Below, piece by piece: positions 13,819-21,300 of a stretch of 25,464 nt of DNA. Numbering within the stretch: the first letter of the stretch is position 1; every line of letters begins with the position of its first letter. The notes beneath the pieces are model-generated. The model did no database searches. It had not been told where the DNA came from and worked only from the letters and a program-made list of their open reading frames with translations. The position numbers and the translations under genes were made by a program. Origin of the DNA: CAZYLZ01 sp964648335 (GTDB lineage Bacteria > Patescibacteriota > Minisyncoccia > Phycocordibacterales > UBA2100); the NCBI GenBank assembly GCA_964648335.1, contig CAZYLZ010000014.1:1-25464 (forward strand), written 5' to 3'.

Positions 13819-14691
13819 CTAAGCGGATTTCTGTCCCTGTCTCAGTGCTCCGACGAGCGCGTCGAGAACCGACGTGGGCACGAACATCGTATTCGAGGGA
13901 TTGCGTCCCATCTCGCCGAGCATTTCGAGCTGCTTCAGCCAGCGGCCTGAATCGGTATATTCCGCAGAAGCATCATTAAGCGCCTTCGCTACCTTCTGCT
14001 GGTAACCAGCCTTGATGAGCTCGGCCTTGCCTTCCTGCTCGGCCTTAGCTCCTAATGCGATGGCCGCCTCGATCCCCGGGTCGTTGATCTTGAGGCCCTT
14101 GAGCTCAAACGACTTGATCACGACGCCCCAAGTCCGCAGGCGCTCGGAGAGCACCTTAAGAACGACATCGGCGAACACCTGCCTGCTATGGAGGAGCTCG
14201 TCGAGATCCTTGGTACCCACGGTGTCGCTCATGATAGCGACGACGCGCTTCATGACCGATCCGCGGACGTCGCGAACGTTGACGACCGCATCCTGTACGC
14301 GGCTTTCGTCGACGCACCAGGTGATGACGCCGTCGATGTCAAGCGAGACGTTGTTTTTCGTCTGCACCTTAGGTGCCACGAAATCTTCCACAACATCCTG
14401 AACCGGAACGTCTGGCAATGTCGTCATGGACAAAGGCTCGATGAAGCAGACACCCGGCCCCTTTGTCCCCGAGTAGTTGCCGCCGAACAAGAGAACCGGA
14501 CGTCGGTTCCATTGCCGGACAACATTGATGCTGTTGATGGCCCACCAGATAACGCTCAGTAGGAGCGGTACGTACAGCGGGATATCGAAGCCGCTTCTCG
14601 GGCCGACCAGGTCGAGCCAAGAAGACTTGAGCACGAAGGTAAGAACCCAGATGCCCACGATACCCGCTACCGTCATAGTACGTCGATCCAT
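13819..14691 (-). CDS. SPFH/band 7 domain membrane protein
   Basis: From ATG 14691 (AGAGG 5 nt upstream) the protein has 290 residues. Two N-terminal hydrophobic segments (about 6-22 and 36-56) precede an SPFH/prohibitin-type domain (about 62-235). That domain includes GPGVCFIEPLS, the paired-strand region VQDVVEDFVAPKVQTKNNVSLDIDG, and the late VVIKSFELKGLKINDPGIEAAI. An Ala/Glu/Lys-rich helical tail follows. Family members form oligomeric scaffolds on the cytoplasmic membrane and can organise proteases or lipid domains. No NfeD partner gene adjoins it here. The frame extends to 14766, but the Shine-Dalgarno sequence supports 14691. Confidence 0.88.
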   Translation of the reverse strand: MDRRTMTVAGIVGIWVLTFVLKSSWLDLVGPRSGFDIPLYVPLLLSVIWWAINSINVVRQWNRRPVLLFGGNYSGTKGPGVCFIEPLSMTTLPDVPVQDVVEDFVAPKVQTKNNVSLDIDGVITWCVDESRVQDAVVNVRDVRGSVMKRVVAIMSDTVGTKDLDELLHSRQVFADVVLKVLSERLRTWGVVIKSFELKGLKINDPGIEAAIALGAKAEQEGKAELIKAGYQQKVAKALNDASAEYTDSGRWLKQLEMLGEMGRNPSNTMFVPTSVLDALVGALRQGQKSA

Positions 14692-14749
14692 TCTTGCCTC
14701 TTTCGGTTTTGATTGCTTGGCAGAACTTGCCGAATGTTTTTTACCATAA

Positions 14750-14779
14750 ATTATGATTATAATCAACTCTCCTCGTCAA
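14750..14779. promoter_or_regulatory. divergent promoter region with 12-bp palindrome
   Basis: TGATTATAATCA (14754-14765) is a perfect palindrome that contains TATAAT on both strands. On the minus strand TTGACG (14774-14779) also sits 18 bp from CATAAT (14750-14755), giving a promoter for the SPFH gene. The palindrome could be an operator or simply overlapping -10 boxes. Confidence 0.5.
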
Positions 14780-14804
14780 AAAGTCTCCGGGCCAAAAGGC
14801 TACC

Positions 14805-14833
14805 TGCACAAGGTTTTGTGCGATGTTTATAAA
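14805..14833 (+). promoter_or_regulatory. possible leaderless promoter of the gene at 14840
   Basis: TGCACA (14805-14810), a 17-bp spacer, then TATAAA (14828-14833). The hexamer ends 6 nt before ATG 14840. Confidence 0.4.
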
Positions 14834-14839
14834 ACCGTC

Positions 14840-14962
14840 ATGTGCATCGAATGCGGGACCGAGACGGACATCAAGGGCTCCATCGAAGCTCGTGGCGCCA
14901 AACCTTCGACCGCCACGCGCGATCGTATCCGCAAACAGTGGCGCGAACGCTCCCACGAATAA
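14840..14962 (+). CDS. 40-residue basic protein with Cys pair
   Basis: From ATG 14840 the frame encodes 40 residues starting MCIECGTETD. It has a CxxC-type pair near the N-terminus and a basic helical tail (TRDRIRKQWRERSHE). A strong terminator follows at 14984. The frame is open back to ATG 14753, giving 69 residues with a further Cys in LCDVYK. I prefer 14840 because TATAAA sits 6 nt upstream and because 14753 falls inside the divergent promoter region. No family is recognised; a metal-binding or nucleic-acid-binding role is only a guess. Confidence 0.55.
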   Translation: MCIECGTETDIKGSIEARGAKPSTATRDRIRKQWRERSHE

Positions 14963-14983
14963 ACTTCGGCTACCATTAACGCA

Positions 14984-15013
14984 GACGGCCGCTCATACGA
15001 GCGGCCGTCTTTC
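14984..15013 (+). terminator. terminator after the 40-residue gene
   Basis: GACGGCCGCTC (14984-14994) pairs with GAGCGGCCGTC (14999-15009), followed by TTTC. The stretch 15014-15157 holds nothing else that I can support. Confidence 0.92.
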
Positions 15014-15157
15014 TTCTTTTGTGGTTATCTTCAAAGGGTTAGGAAATCGAATGTAATCCGAGGCGCCCGAGCGAGATTATTCAGAGACATACTTTTAGTA
15101 TGGTGATGAATATCTTGCGAAGGGCAACGTGGGAGTGCGTCGATTTCGTAAGCCTTT

Positions 15158-17521
15158 CTAGACGATCTCGCAGACTCCTCCGGCACATGCCAGCTCCTTC
15201 TTTTGTTCCGTCTCATCCTTCTTCTCGTAGATCACAATCTTCGAGTAGTCGATGTGTTCGAGCCGCTTGGCAAGCCTGTCGTAGGTGTCTTTGTCGCACT
15301 CTTCGTACGGAGCGAGGCGGTAGACGTGGTTCGAGCGCGGCAAGAACGAGAGTCCTCCGACAATCTCCCAGTTCTTGAACACCCAGTCGGCAACCGCGAT
15401 CCATTCGTTCTCGCCGATCGAGATCGTGGTCGACGGGTTGTGCTCGGTAAAGTTGAGCTTGACCATCTTCCAGTATTCGAGCTGGTCTATCGCCGTGAGA
15501 TCGTCCTTAAAGACCGATCCTGGAGGCGCTTTTACCGGGAACTCGAGCACGTAGGTCGTGGCGCTTTCCATCGACTGCCCCACTTCTGGGTAGTACGGAA
15601 CACCCTGGTCCTTCATCATCTTGAACAAGGAGTCGGTAGCCGAGATGCGTACGCGCTGGATGTAGTACTGCGAGTGGCGTGGGTGCATGCCGGATGCGTT
15701 GTCGAAGGTCTTCGAGACCGTGCCCGACGGCTTGACGCAGGTAACCGAGCTCGATGCCGGAACGCCGAAGCGCTTTGCGTACTTGGCGTTCTCTTTGACT
15801 GCTGCATCGCGCATCTTCTGCATGGTCTTTGCATTGCGAACCGCTGGCGAATCCCACTGTCCGGTGATCGATACTCCCAAGAGACGCTCCTCGTTGCAGT
15901 TCTCGGTCCACTCCTTCGAGAGGTACTGGAACTTGGTGAGGGTCGACTGGTAGGTTCCCAAAAGCGCTGCGATCTTTGCCTTGCGAACCAAGGATGCCTC
16001 GGTGTCGTTTTGGCGTGCAATAACTTCGGACAAGTTACAGAACTGCTTTGACTGAAGGATGATCTCGCCGCACGGGTTCGTTCCCATCTGTGGCAAGCGT
16101 CCGCCGTGCTTTTTCTTGAGATAGTCGATACGGCGCTTTGGCATCGTTGCCTCGAGCGAGCCGCGGTTAAAGATTCCACGCTCTCCCGAGCCCGACTTCA
16201 TAAGCGCAACCCACTCGTCCATGAATTCTTCGGACGTTGGCTTCTGCTCGTACACAGCAGAGTTGTTGGCGAGCGATCGGTGTGGGTCGGTGAGGTAGAA
16301 CTGTCCCTTCTTCGAGTCGCGGATCATGTCGTCGTCGAGATCAGAAAGCGAGATCATCGCCGAGCGACGTACTCCGCCGGCCACAACACAGTCGCCGATC
16401 TTGCAGATGATGTCGTGCACGTCGATGTTGCGCAAGCGTCGTCCCTGGCGGCTAAAGATTGCCTGGCGCGAGAACTCGAGAAGTGATCGCAAAGGTTCGG
16501 GACCGGAGCTCTTTCCACCCATAGTCTTAAGACGTGCACCTGCGGGGCGCAGCTGCGAGAAGTCGAACGAGATGTCCTTGCCCGAGTACCAAGTCTTGAG
16601 ACCCAAGGTAAGCGCATCTGCCCATCCTTCTTTCGAGTCTGCGACAATATGTGTCGGGAGCTTCTCGCCCGTCTGCTTCATGATCTGTGGGAGCTGCTGG
16701 ACGTTCTGAGACTCTGCCGCCCATCCAACGCCCGTTCCACACATCGAGAGGTACATGACCTCGGCGAAGTCTTCGAGCTTGGTAGGAGCAATGAATGAAC
16801 AGTTATAGACGCAGACGTTACAGCGTGCTGCTGCTGGGCCCGAAAACTGCATAGCGCGCATAGACGGCATGACCTCTTGCTTCAAGATCGCCATGCGAAC
16901 CTCTGCGTATTCTTTCTTGGTGAGCTTGTCACCGAGATTTTTCTGCATGAAGTTCATGTATCTGTCGACGGTCTCGATCCAAGTCTCGCGGCGCTCTTCG
17001 CCCTCGATCCACTTGGCGTAGGTGCGCAAGTACACAAACTCCCCGAGCGGGTTGTTCTTGAAGTACTGCTTGCTCTCGTCGGCAAGCTTTTTTACGTGCG
17101 CAGGCACCTCCCCTACCTCTTCGCGCATCTTCGCACGCTCGGCACGGTAAAGGATGTATGCCTTTGCGGTGGCTACGTAGTCCGAAAGGATGAGCTGCTT
17201 CTCTACCTCGTCTTGGCAACCCTCGACTGTCGGGAGGAAGTTCTTGTATGTCTTGGCAATCCGGACCATCTCGCCAGCAACCTTGTGCGCAACCAGTACT
17301 GCTTCTTCGGGAGATCCTTCGCCTGTAGCTGCCATTGCCTTGGTGATCGCGGTAACCACCTTGGCGAAATCGAGCGGCACTATCGTACCACTTCGTTTCT
17401 GAATCCTCGGGATATATTTCTTGTATATCTTGAGTGTTGCACTGTCGACGACGGCAGCTTTCGCTGACGCTTGAGAGCGCTCTCCTCGAACCCTTCTCGG
17501 GGCTGTGTGTACTGTAGCCAT
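15158..17521 (-). CDS. nrdJ: adenosylcobalamin-dependent (class II) ribonucleotide reductase with ATP cone
   Basis: This 787-residue enzyme makes deoxyribonucleotides from ribonucleotides using a B12-derived radical. An N-terminal ATP-cone region (about 42-130, with TIVPLDFAKVVTAI) gives allosteric control. The barrel shows the redox Cys in YNCSF (C241), the thiyl-radical finger loop NPCGEI (C484), the second redox Cys in FCNLSE (C495) and the C-terminal shuttle pair CAGGVC (C779, C784). This set matches monomeric triphosphate-reductase-like class II enzymes, and no small radical subunit is present. The start is ATG 17521, with GTG 17527 as the alternative; no Shine-Dalgarno sequence is visible. 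The glutaredoxin at 3277 may be a reductant partner. Confidence 0.94.
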   Translation of the reverse strand: MATVHTAPRRVRGERSQASAKAAVVDSATLKIYKKYIPRIQKRSGTIVPLDFAKVVTAITKAMAATGEGSPEEAVLVAHKVAGEMVRIAKTYKNFLPTVEGCQDEVEKQLILSDYVATAKAYILYRAERAKMREEVGEVPAHVKKLADESKQYFKNNPLGEFVYLRTYAKWIEGEERRETWIETVDRYMNFMQKNLGDKLTKKEYAEVRMAILKQEVMPSMRAMQFSGPAAARCNVCVYNCSFIAPTKLEDFAEVMYLSMCGTGVGWAAESQNVQQLPQIMKQTGEKLPTHIVADSKEGWADALTLGLKTWYSGKDISFDFSQLRPAGARLKTMGGKSSGPEPLRSLLEFSRQAIFSRQGRRLRNIDVHDIICKIGDCVVAGGVRRSAMISLSDLDDDMIRDSKKGQFYLTDPHRSLANNSAVYEQKPTSEEFMDEWVALMKSGSGERGIFNRGSLEATMPKRRIDYLKKKHGGRLPQMGTNPCGEIILQSKQFCNLSEVIARQNDTEASLVRKAKIAALLGTYQSTLTKFQYLSKEWTENCNEERLLGVSITGQWDSPAVRNAKTMQKMRDAAVKENAKYAKRFGVPASSSVTCVKPSGTVSKTFDNASGMHPRHSQYYIQRVRISATDSLFKMMKDQGVPYYPEVGQSMESATTYVLEFPVKAPPGSVFKDDLTAIDQLEYWKMVKLNFTEHNPSTTISIGENEWIAVADWVFKNWEIVGGLSFLPRSNHVYRLAPYEECDKDTYDRLAKRLEHIDYSKIVIYEKKDETEQKKELACAGGVCEIV

Positions 17522-17653
17522 GCGCACAATAAAAAGTGACTGATAACGCAGTCATTCTACTCCGCTATCCGTAACTCGGTATGAAGAAAGTGCTGTGGAT
17601 AGTGACGTATGAAATGGTCTGGCGCCCGTGTAAATACCCTCGCCGAACGGGAG

Positions 17654-18118
17654 CTAGAACTCGACCTTATCTGACCGCGCAATGTTGTATCTTTCGACAA
17701 AACCCGCCGAGAGTTCCAAAATATATTTGGCAGGGAGTCGCGAGCCAAAAACGGTTGGATAGGTGTCGGGACCGATCGCTTCGGTAATGTCCACAACAGA
17801 GCCATTCTCGTCTACCCAGACGACATCGATAGGAAACAGCATGTCCTTCATCCAGATACGGTAGTCGCCCGGCTTCTCGAAGACAAAGAGCATCCCTTGG
17901 TTCGGTGCGAGCCCCTTCCTGCCAGACAAGCCCTGCTCTTGCTCGGCCTTCGTGCGAACGACCGTAACTTTTATGGGAGTCCCTCCGATCGTTACGGATG
18001 AGAGGGCGCTGTCGGGCGGTATGAATGGGACCACCGAGTCTCCTTGCAGCACGAAGTATGCCGCAATTGAGCCGCAGATGAAGATTGCGAGCGCAATGGG
18101 CACTATCTTGCTGTACAT
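17654..18118 (-). CDS. DUF192 family exported protein
   Basis: This 154-residue protein has an N-terminal signal or anchor (about 4-24, IVPIALAIFICGSIAAYFVL) followed by a full DUF192 domain. The domain shows KVTVVRTKAEQEQGLSGRKGL, the GMLFVFEKPGDYRIWMKDM core and ILELSAG near the end. DUF192 proteins are small beta-rich envelope proteins of unknown reaction. ATG 18118 lies 7 nt after the stop of the DUF1761 gene, so the two are coupled. The frame is open to 18172, but that would overlap the upstream gene. The 17528-17653 interval upstream of the RNR start carries nothing recognisable. Confidence 0.88.
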   Translation of the reverse strand: MYSKIVPIALAIFICGSIAAYFVLQGDSVVPFIPPDSALSSVTIGGTPIKVTVVRTKAEQEQGLSGRKGLAPNQGMLFVFEKPGDYRIWMKDMLFPIDVVWVDENGSVVDITEAIGPDTYPTVFGSRLPAKYILELSAGFVERYNIARSDKVEF

Positions 18119-18125
18119 ACGTTCG

Positions 18126-18530
18126 TTACGAGATAAGGACCAGCGCAATGGCCATAACGCACATCGTGACAAGCCAGCCGCCGGAGACTATCGCGTAGAG
18201 CTTGAATGGCTTCTGTTCCCACAAGACGATCCCAAGTTGGATGGTCGCCACGAAACCCAACCACATCCAGAATGCAACAGAGAGCCCACTTACGATGTCG
18301 TAACCGCCAAGAAAGTAGAGGCACACCGAGAGGACATATGCGAGGATGAGCTGCGATACGAACGCCGCCGCCATGATCTTGGCCATCTTTGAGCCAGGAA
18401 AGTTTGGATCCATCTTTATGTGCGCGAGCGCCGCCCACTGCTTGCCAAAGACGTAGGGCGAGAACCATGCCATTCCCGTAAGAAAACCGGCAACCGCCGC
18501 GACAACGATACCAAGATAGTTGAGTTCCAT
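18126..18530 (-). CDS. DUF1761 family membrane protein
   Basis: This 134-residue protein has four hydrophobic segments. The family start is MELNYLGIVVAAVAGFLTGM, followed by AWFSPYVFGKQW (about 21-32), the hallmark of DUF1761. Function is unknown. A homologous partial gene lies at the right edge of the window (25126-25464), so the genome has at least two copies. It is followed 7 nt later by the DUF192 gene. No clear Shine-Dalgarno sequence precedes ATG 18530. Confidence 0.85.
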   Translation of the reverse strand: MELNYLGIVVAAVAGFLTGMAWFSPYVFGKQWAALAHIKMDPNFPGSKMAKIMAAAFVSQLILAYVLSVCLYFLGGYDIVSGLSVAFWMWLGFVATIQLGIVLWEQKPFKLYAIVSGGWLVTMCVMAIALVLIS

Positions 18531-18616
18531 AGATGGTTTATTGTGATAATGAAAGTGCCTAGTAACACGTACAGAGTAGCGCGCTACGGGTACATGGTCG
18601 AGACCCAGGACTGTGA

Positions 18617-19054
18617 CTAGCCTCTCGGCAGTGAGTCCTTGAGGACGCGTTCGAGGATCTCGGGCTCGTCGGTGCCGAGCATGAAGTGTTTTCCGTTCTT
18701 GAGTGTGATCTCGATAGCACGATTACCGGCAACGTTATAGATCCAGCCGCGAGGCGTCAAATGTATACCTCGTCCATACCACCATGGCACCGTGATGCCT
18801 TCGACGCATGCGATATCGGCAATCGAGGCAGACAGCACCGGAAAGCCGATACCGAAAGACCAGACGAGTCTTCCCTGCTCGACACAGATCGTGAGCGTAG
18901 AAAAATTGAGAAGGAGAAGGAAGACAATCAAGAGAACTGGTGCTGTTTGAAACAGCTCGGACGGACCGAAGTATGCGGTGAGAACGAGCGTAGCACCGAC
19001 CAATGCTACCGCGAGCACGGCGAGGGCTTTCGACCGCTGCGTGTGCGAATACAT
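18617..19054 (-). CDS. membrane protein with bacterial PH-like domain
   Basis: This 145-residue protein has two adjacent membrane helices (about 9-30 and 36-54) followed by a beta-rich domain. Its pattern YGRGIHLTPRGWIYNVAG, then AIEITLKNGKHFMLGTDEPEIL, resembles bacterial PH domains at the membrane. Function is unknown. ATG 19054 is chosen because a perfect TATAAT (19061-19066) lies 6 nt upstream. That hexamer overlaps the TAA stop of the upstream epimerase gene, so this gene may have its own leaderless transcript. The frame stays open to 19111 inside the epimerase gene. Confidence 0.78.
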   Translation of the reverse strand: MYSHTQRSKALAVLAVALVGATLVLTAYFGPSELFQTAPVLLIVFLLLLNFSTLTICVEQGRLVWSFGIGFPVLSASIADIACVEGITVPWWYGRGIHLTPRGWIYNVAGNRAIEITLKNGKHFMLGTDEPEILERVLKDSLPRG

Positions 19055-19060
19055 GCACCT

Positions 19061-19066
19061 ATTATA
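19061..19066 (-). promoter_or_regulatory. -10 TATAAT overlapping the epimerase stop codon
   Basis: On the minus strand CTATAATAG contains both the TAA stop of the epimerase gene (19062-19064) and a perfect -10 box 6 nt before ATG 19054. Confidence 0.5.
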
Positions 19067-20069
19067 GCCCGTCGTCGTACGACTGCACGGTGCGTCGAAT
19101 GCCTTCGGCAAACGGAACGAGCGGATTGTAGCGCAAGACTTTTTTCGCGTGGCTTATATCTGCAAGCGAATTCTTGATGTCGCCAACACGTGGCGGCCCG
19201 TAGGTCGGCTTGATAGTGGTGCCGAGTCCGGCATTGATTGCCTCTACGAGGTCATCGAGCGAGACGCTCTCGCCGCAGGCGCCGTTAAATACTTTTCCGC
19301 GCGCCTCAGGAGTGCGCCAAGCACGCAGGTTAAGGTCGACGACGTTATCGATGTAGGTAAAATCACGTGTGATCCCGCCGGTACCGTTGATGATAGGGCG
19401 TTTCCCTTCTTTCATCTGCTTTATAAACAGCGGTATGACGCCGGCATACGGCGAGTGCGGGTCTTGCCGAGGACCGAAGACGTTGAAGTAGCGCAGTACG
19501 ACGCCCTCGACCCCGAAGTGTTCGTCGAACTGCAGCGTGTAAAGCTCGCCAGTTAGCTTTTGGACCGCATAGGGTGACTTTGGCGCAGGCGGAAGGTGCT
19601 CGACCTTCGCCGGTGCGGGGTTTTCGCCATACACCGAGCTCGACCCCGAAAAGACGACGCGCTTAACCCCAAGATCGCGCGCTGCCAAAAGCACATTGAA
19701 CGTGCCAGCGATATTTGCGTCGTGTGAAGGCAGCGGTGCATAGATACTGCGCGGAACCGAGGGGATTGCTGCCAGATGAAAGACGACATCGGCGCCAGAG
19801 AGGGCATTGCGCAGCGCATGCGTGTCGTTGATGTCTGAAACAAAGAGTGTGATGTCGTCTTTGACCGCGTCGAGGTTGCGCAGGTGTCCGGTCGCCAGGT
19901 TGTCAATAACCGTAACCTCTACACCGTCTTTGAGCAGTGCTTCTACGAGGTGTGAACCGATGAATCCTGCGCCGCCGGTAACGACAGCCTTCTGCTTCTT
20001 CTTGGCGATGCGAGGACGTGCCTTCGAACGCACAGGGACCGGTTTATTCTTGAGGTTTTTCTTCTTCAT
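19062..20069 (-). CDS. NAD-dependent sugar-nucleotide epimerase (UDP-glucose/GlcNAc 4-epimerase type)
   Basis: This 335-residue short-chain dehydrogenase of the extended class has the NAD-binding motif TGGAGFIGS (31-39), HLAAIPSVPRS (98-108), catalytic serines in SGSSSVYG (141-148) and the YAVQK pair Y167/K171. RYFNVFGPRQ and TRDFTYIDNVV follow, as in UDP-GlcNAc/UDP-Glc 4-epimerases. It would supply activated sugars for surface glycans, consistent with the Wzy-like gene at 9700. The exact sugar cannot be read from sequence. The first 27 residues are a Lys/Arg-rich tail not needed for the fold. A TAGTAT hexamer lies 6 nt before ATG 20069, and no Shine-Dalgarno sequence is present. Confidence 0.92.
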   Translation of the reverse strand: MKKKNLKNKPVPVRSKARPRIAKKKQKAVVTGGAGFIGSHLVEALLKDGVEVTVIDNLATGHLRNLDAVKDDITLFVSDINDTHALRNALSGADVVFHLAAIPSVPRSIYAPLPSHDANIAGTFNVLLAARDLGVKRVVFSGSSSVYGENPAPAKVEHLPPAPKSPYAVQKLTGELYTLQFDEHFGVEGVVLRYFNVFGPRQDPHSPYAGVIPLFIKQMKEGKRPIINGTGGITRDFTYIDNVVDLNLRAWRTPEARGKVFNGACGESVSLDDLVEAINAGLGTTIKPTYGPPRVGDIKNSLADISHAKKVLRYNPLVPFAEGIRRTVQSYDDGL

Positions 20070-20075
20070 ATCTCG

Positions 20076-20084
20076 ATACTAGCA
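20076..20084 (-). promoter_or_regulatory. extended -10, likely leaderless start for the epimerase
   Basis: TGC-TAGTAT on the minus strand ends 6 nt before ATG 20069. The -35 is weak. Confidence 0.45.
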
Positions 20085-20105
20085 TCAAAGGTTCGTGTTC
20101 GCATT

Positions 20106-20134
20106 TTGACAAACAAACGTTTTTTCACTATAGT
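20106..20134 (+). promoter_or_regulatory. strong promoter of the HExxH peptidase gene
   Basis: A perfect TTGACA (20106-20111), a 17-bp spacer and TATAGT (20129-20134). This is the closest match to the sigma-70 consensus in the window. Confidence 0.8.
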
Positions 20135-20169
20135 CGCAGCTGGAACTGCACCAAAGAAAGGGCTCTTCT

Positions 20170-20811
20170 GTGGAACTTTCTATGCTTGCACTGATCGATA
20201 CCATCGCCCCGCGGTTAGGCGGCGTGCGTCAGGCGGTCCCCCGCCGGCACCTCGAACAACTGCACCAGGCAGGAAAATACAGCGAACTCATCGCCAGCAT
20301 CAAGCGATCGATGGGAATCGAGCTGCGTATCATCCTAGGAAAGGTGAAAAGCGGCGGTCCTGAACGTGCCGTCGCATGGGTCAATCTCGAGGGTATGCCG
20401 CCCTATGGGACCTTGGCGTTCAGGCGTCACACGGTGAACCTTTTCATCCGGAAAGACTACCTGCTCGGGACGACGCTCGATCAGCTCGTAAGGATCGTCT
20501 CGCATGAGCTGGCACATATTGTGCTCGACGCTACCGGAAACCCTTTCAAGCGCGACGAACGTGCCGTCGAGGTGACGGCGATGCTTTTGGGCTTTGCCGA
20601 GTACTTCGAGGCAGAGAGTACTCACATCGTGCAGATTGTCGACGCTGAAACGGTCGGTGAACCCGATTCAGTTCTAGGGAAGATCGGTCATTGGATCACA
20701 AAGAATTCGTCCTCTAGAGCGACGCGGGTCACCAAACGCGAGTCGCGCTTGGGATATCTGTCTGACGACGAAATTCGCGAAGCCGTCCGGCTCATCCGGG
20801 CGCGTCGCTAA
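20170..20811 (+). CDS. putative HExxH zinc metallopeptidase
   Basis: This 213-residue soluble protein contains VSHELAHIVLD, a gluzincin-type HExxH site (H112, E113, H116). It is followed by KRDERAVEVTAMLLGF, where E130 or E134 could be the third zinc ligand. The HExxH plus E-x-x-A arrangement recalls ImmA/IrrE-type peptidases, but the rest does not clearly match a named family. The target is unknown. GTG 20170 is chosen because AAAGGG lies 7 nt upstream; ATG 20182 is the alternative. The gene has a near-consensus promoter and a strong terminator, so it is an isolated, probably well-transcribed unit. Confidence 0.8.
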   Translation: MELSMLALIDTIAPRLGGVRQAVPRRHLEQLHQAGKYSELIASIKRSMGIELRIILGKVKSGGPERAVAWVNLEGMPPYGTLAFRRHTVNLFIRKDYLLGTTLDQLVRIVSHELAHIVLDATGNPFKRDERAVEVTAMLLGFAEYFEAESTHIVQIVDAETVGEPDSVLGKIGHWITKNSSSRATRVTKRESRLGYLSDDEIREAVRLIRARR

Positions 20812-20814
20812 CAC

Positions 20815-20852
20815 ACAGCCTCGAGCACATGCTCGAGGCTGTTTCTTCTTTT
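20815..20852 (+). terminator. terminator after the peptidase gene
   Basis: ACAGCCTCGAGCA (20815-20827) pairs with TGCTCGAGGCTGT (20830-20842), followed by TTCTTCTTTT. Confidence 0.9.
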
Positions 20853-20860
20853 GGGTGGGG

Positions 20861-21271
20861 CTACTTGGCCTCGTCACCCGGCTCGAACGCGAGACATACC
20901 GAGTTAATGCAGTAGCGCTTACCGCCCATCTCTGCTGGCCCGTCGTCGAAGATGTGTCCGAGATGACCTCCACACTGCGCGCAAGTGACCTCGGTTCGAT
21001 GCATCCCGTATCCGTCGTCGGTTCCAAATTTGACCGAGCCCGGGATGGCATCGGCAAAGGACGGCCAGCCGGTTCCTGAGTCGAACTTTACGTCTGACTT
21101 GAAGAGCTCGGCGTTGCATGCCTTGCAGCGGTACATGCCCGCTTCGTGATTGTCGTGGTACTCGCCGCTAAAGGGAGCCTCGGTGCCCTTTTTCCGCAGC
21201 ACGTGATACTCCTCTTCGCTCAACCGATCCTTCCATACGTCGCCCTCACTCTCGTGTTCGTCCATATGCAT
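20861..21271 (-). CDS. msrB: peptide-methionine (R)-S-oxide reductase MsrB
   Basis: This 136-residue single-domain enzyme reduces methionine-R-sulfoxide in proteins. It has two zinc-binding CxxC pairs (C49/C52 in CKAC, C97/C100 in CAQC), the SGTGWPSF active-site loop (65-72), GHLGHIFDDGP (102-112) and the catalytic C121 in RYCINS. No MsrA is fused or adjacent. ATG 21271 and ATG 21265 are both possible. A TATAAA hexamer lies 9 nt before 21271, and no Shine-Dalgarno sequence is visible. The gene lies 29 nt downstream of the fasciclin gene on the same strand. Confidence 0.96.
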   Translation of the reverse strand: MHMDEHESEGDVWKDRLSEEEYHVLRKKGTEAPFSGEYHDNHEAGMYRCKACNAELFKSDVKFDSGTGWPSFADAIPGSVKFGTDDGYGMHRTEVTCAQCGGHLGHIFDDGPAEMGGKRYCINSVCLAFEPGDEAK

Positions 21272-21280
21272 GCGTTAGTC

Positions 21281-21286
21281 TTTATA
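21281..21286 (-). promoter_or_regulatory. -10 element upstream of msrB
   Basis: TATAAA on the minus strand lies 9 nt before ATG 21271, predicting a leader of only about 2 nt. Confidence 0.35.
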
Positions 21287-21300
21287 GTCGGATCATTCTA

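Noticed and set aside
14753..14839. Upstream extension of the Cys-pair small gene
   Set aside because: It overlaps the palindromic divergent promoter region, and a -10 box sits 6 nt before ATG 14840. Kept as an alternative, not as the main call.
15014..15157. Intergenic stretch after the reductase considered as a small RNA
   Set aside because: There is only a weak CATACT/AGTATG hairpin, with no promoter or T-tract terminator that would define an RNA.
15203..16051. 282-codon plus-strand open frame
   Set aside because: It is antisense to the ribonucleotide reductase, whose motifs on the other strand are unambiguous. The Arg/Val/Leu-rich product is a reverse-strand artefact.
16877..17467. 196-codon plus-strand open frame
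   Set aside because: It is antisense to the N-terminal part of the reductase, including its ATP-cone region; no independent start signal or motif.
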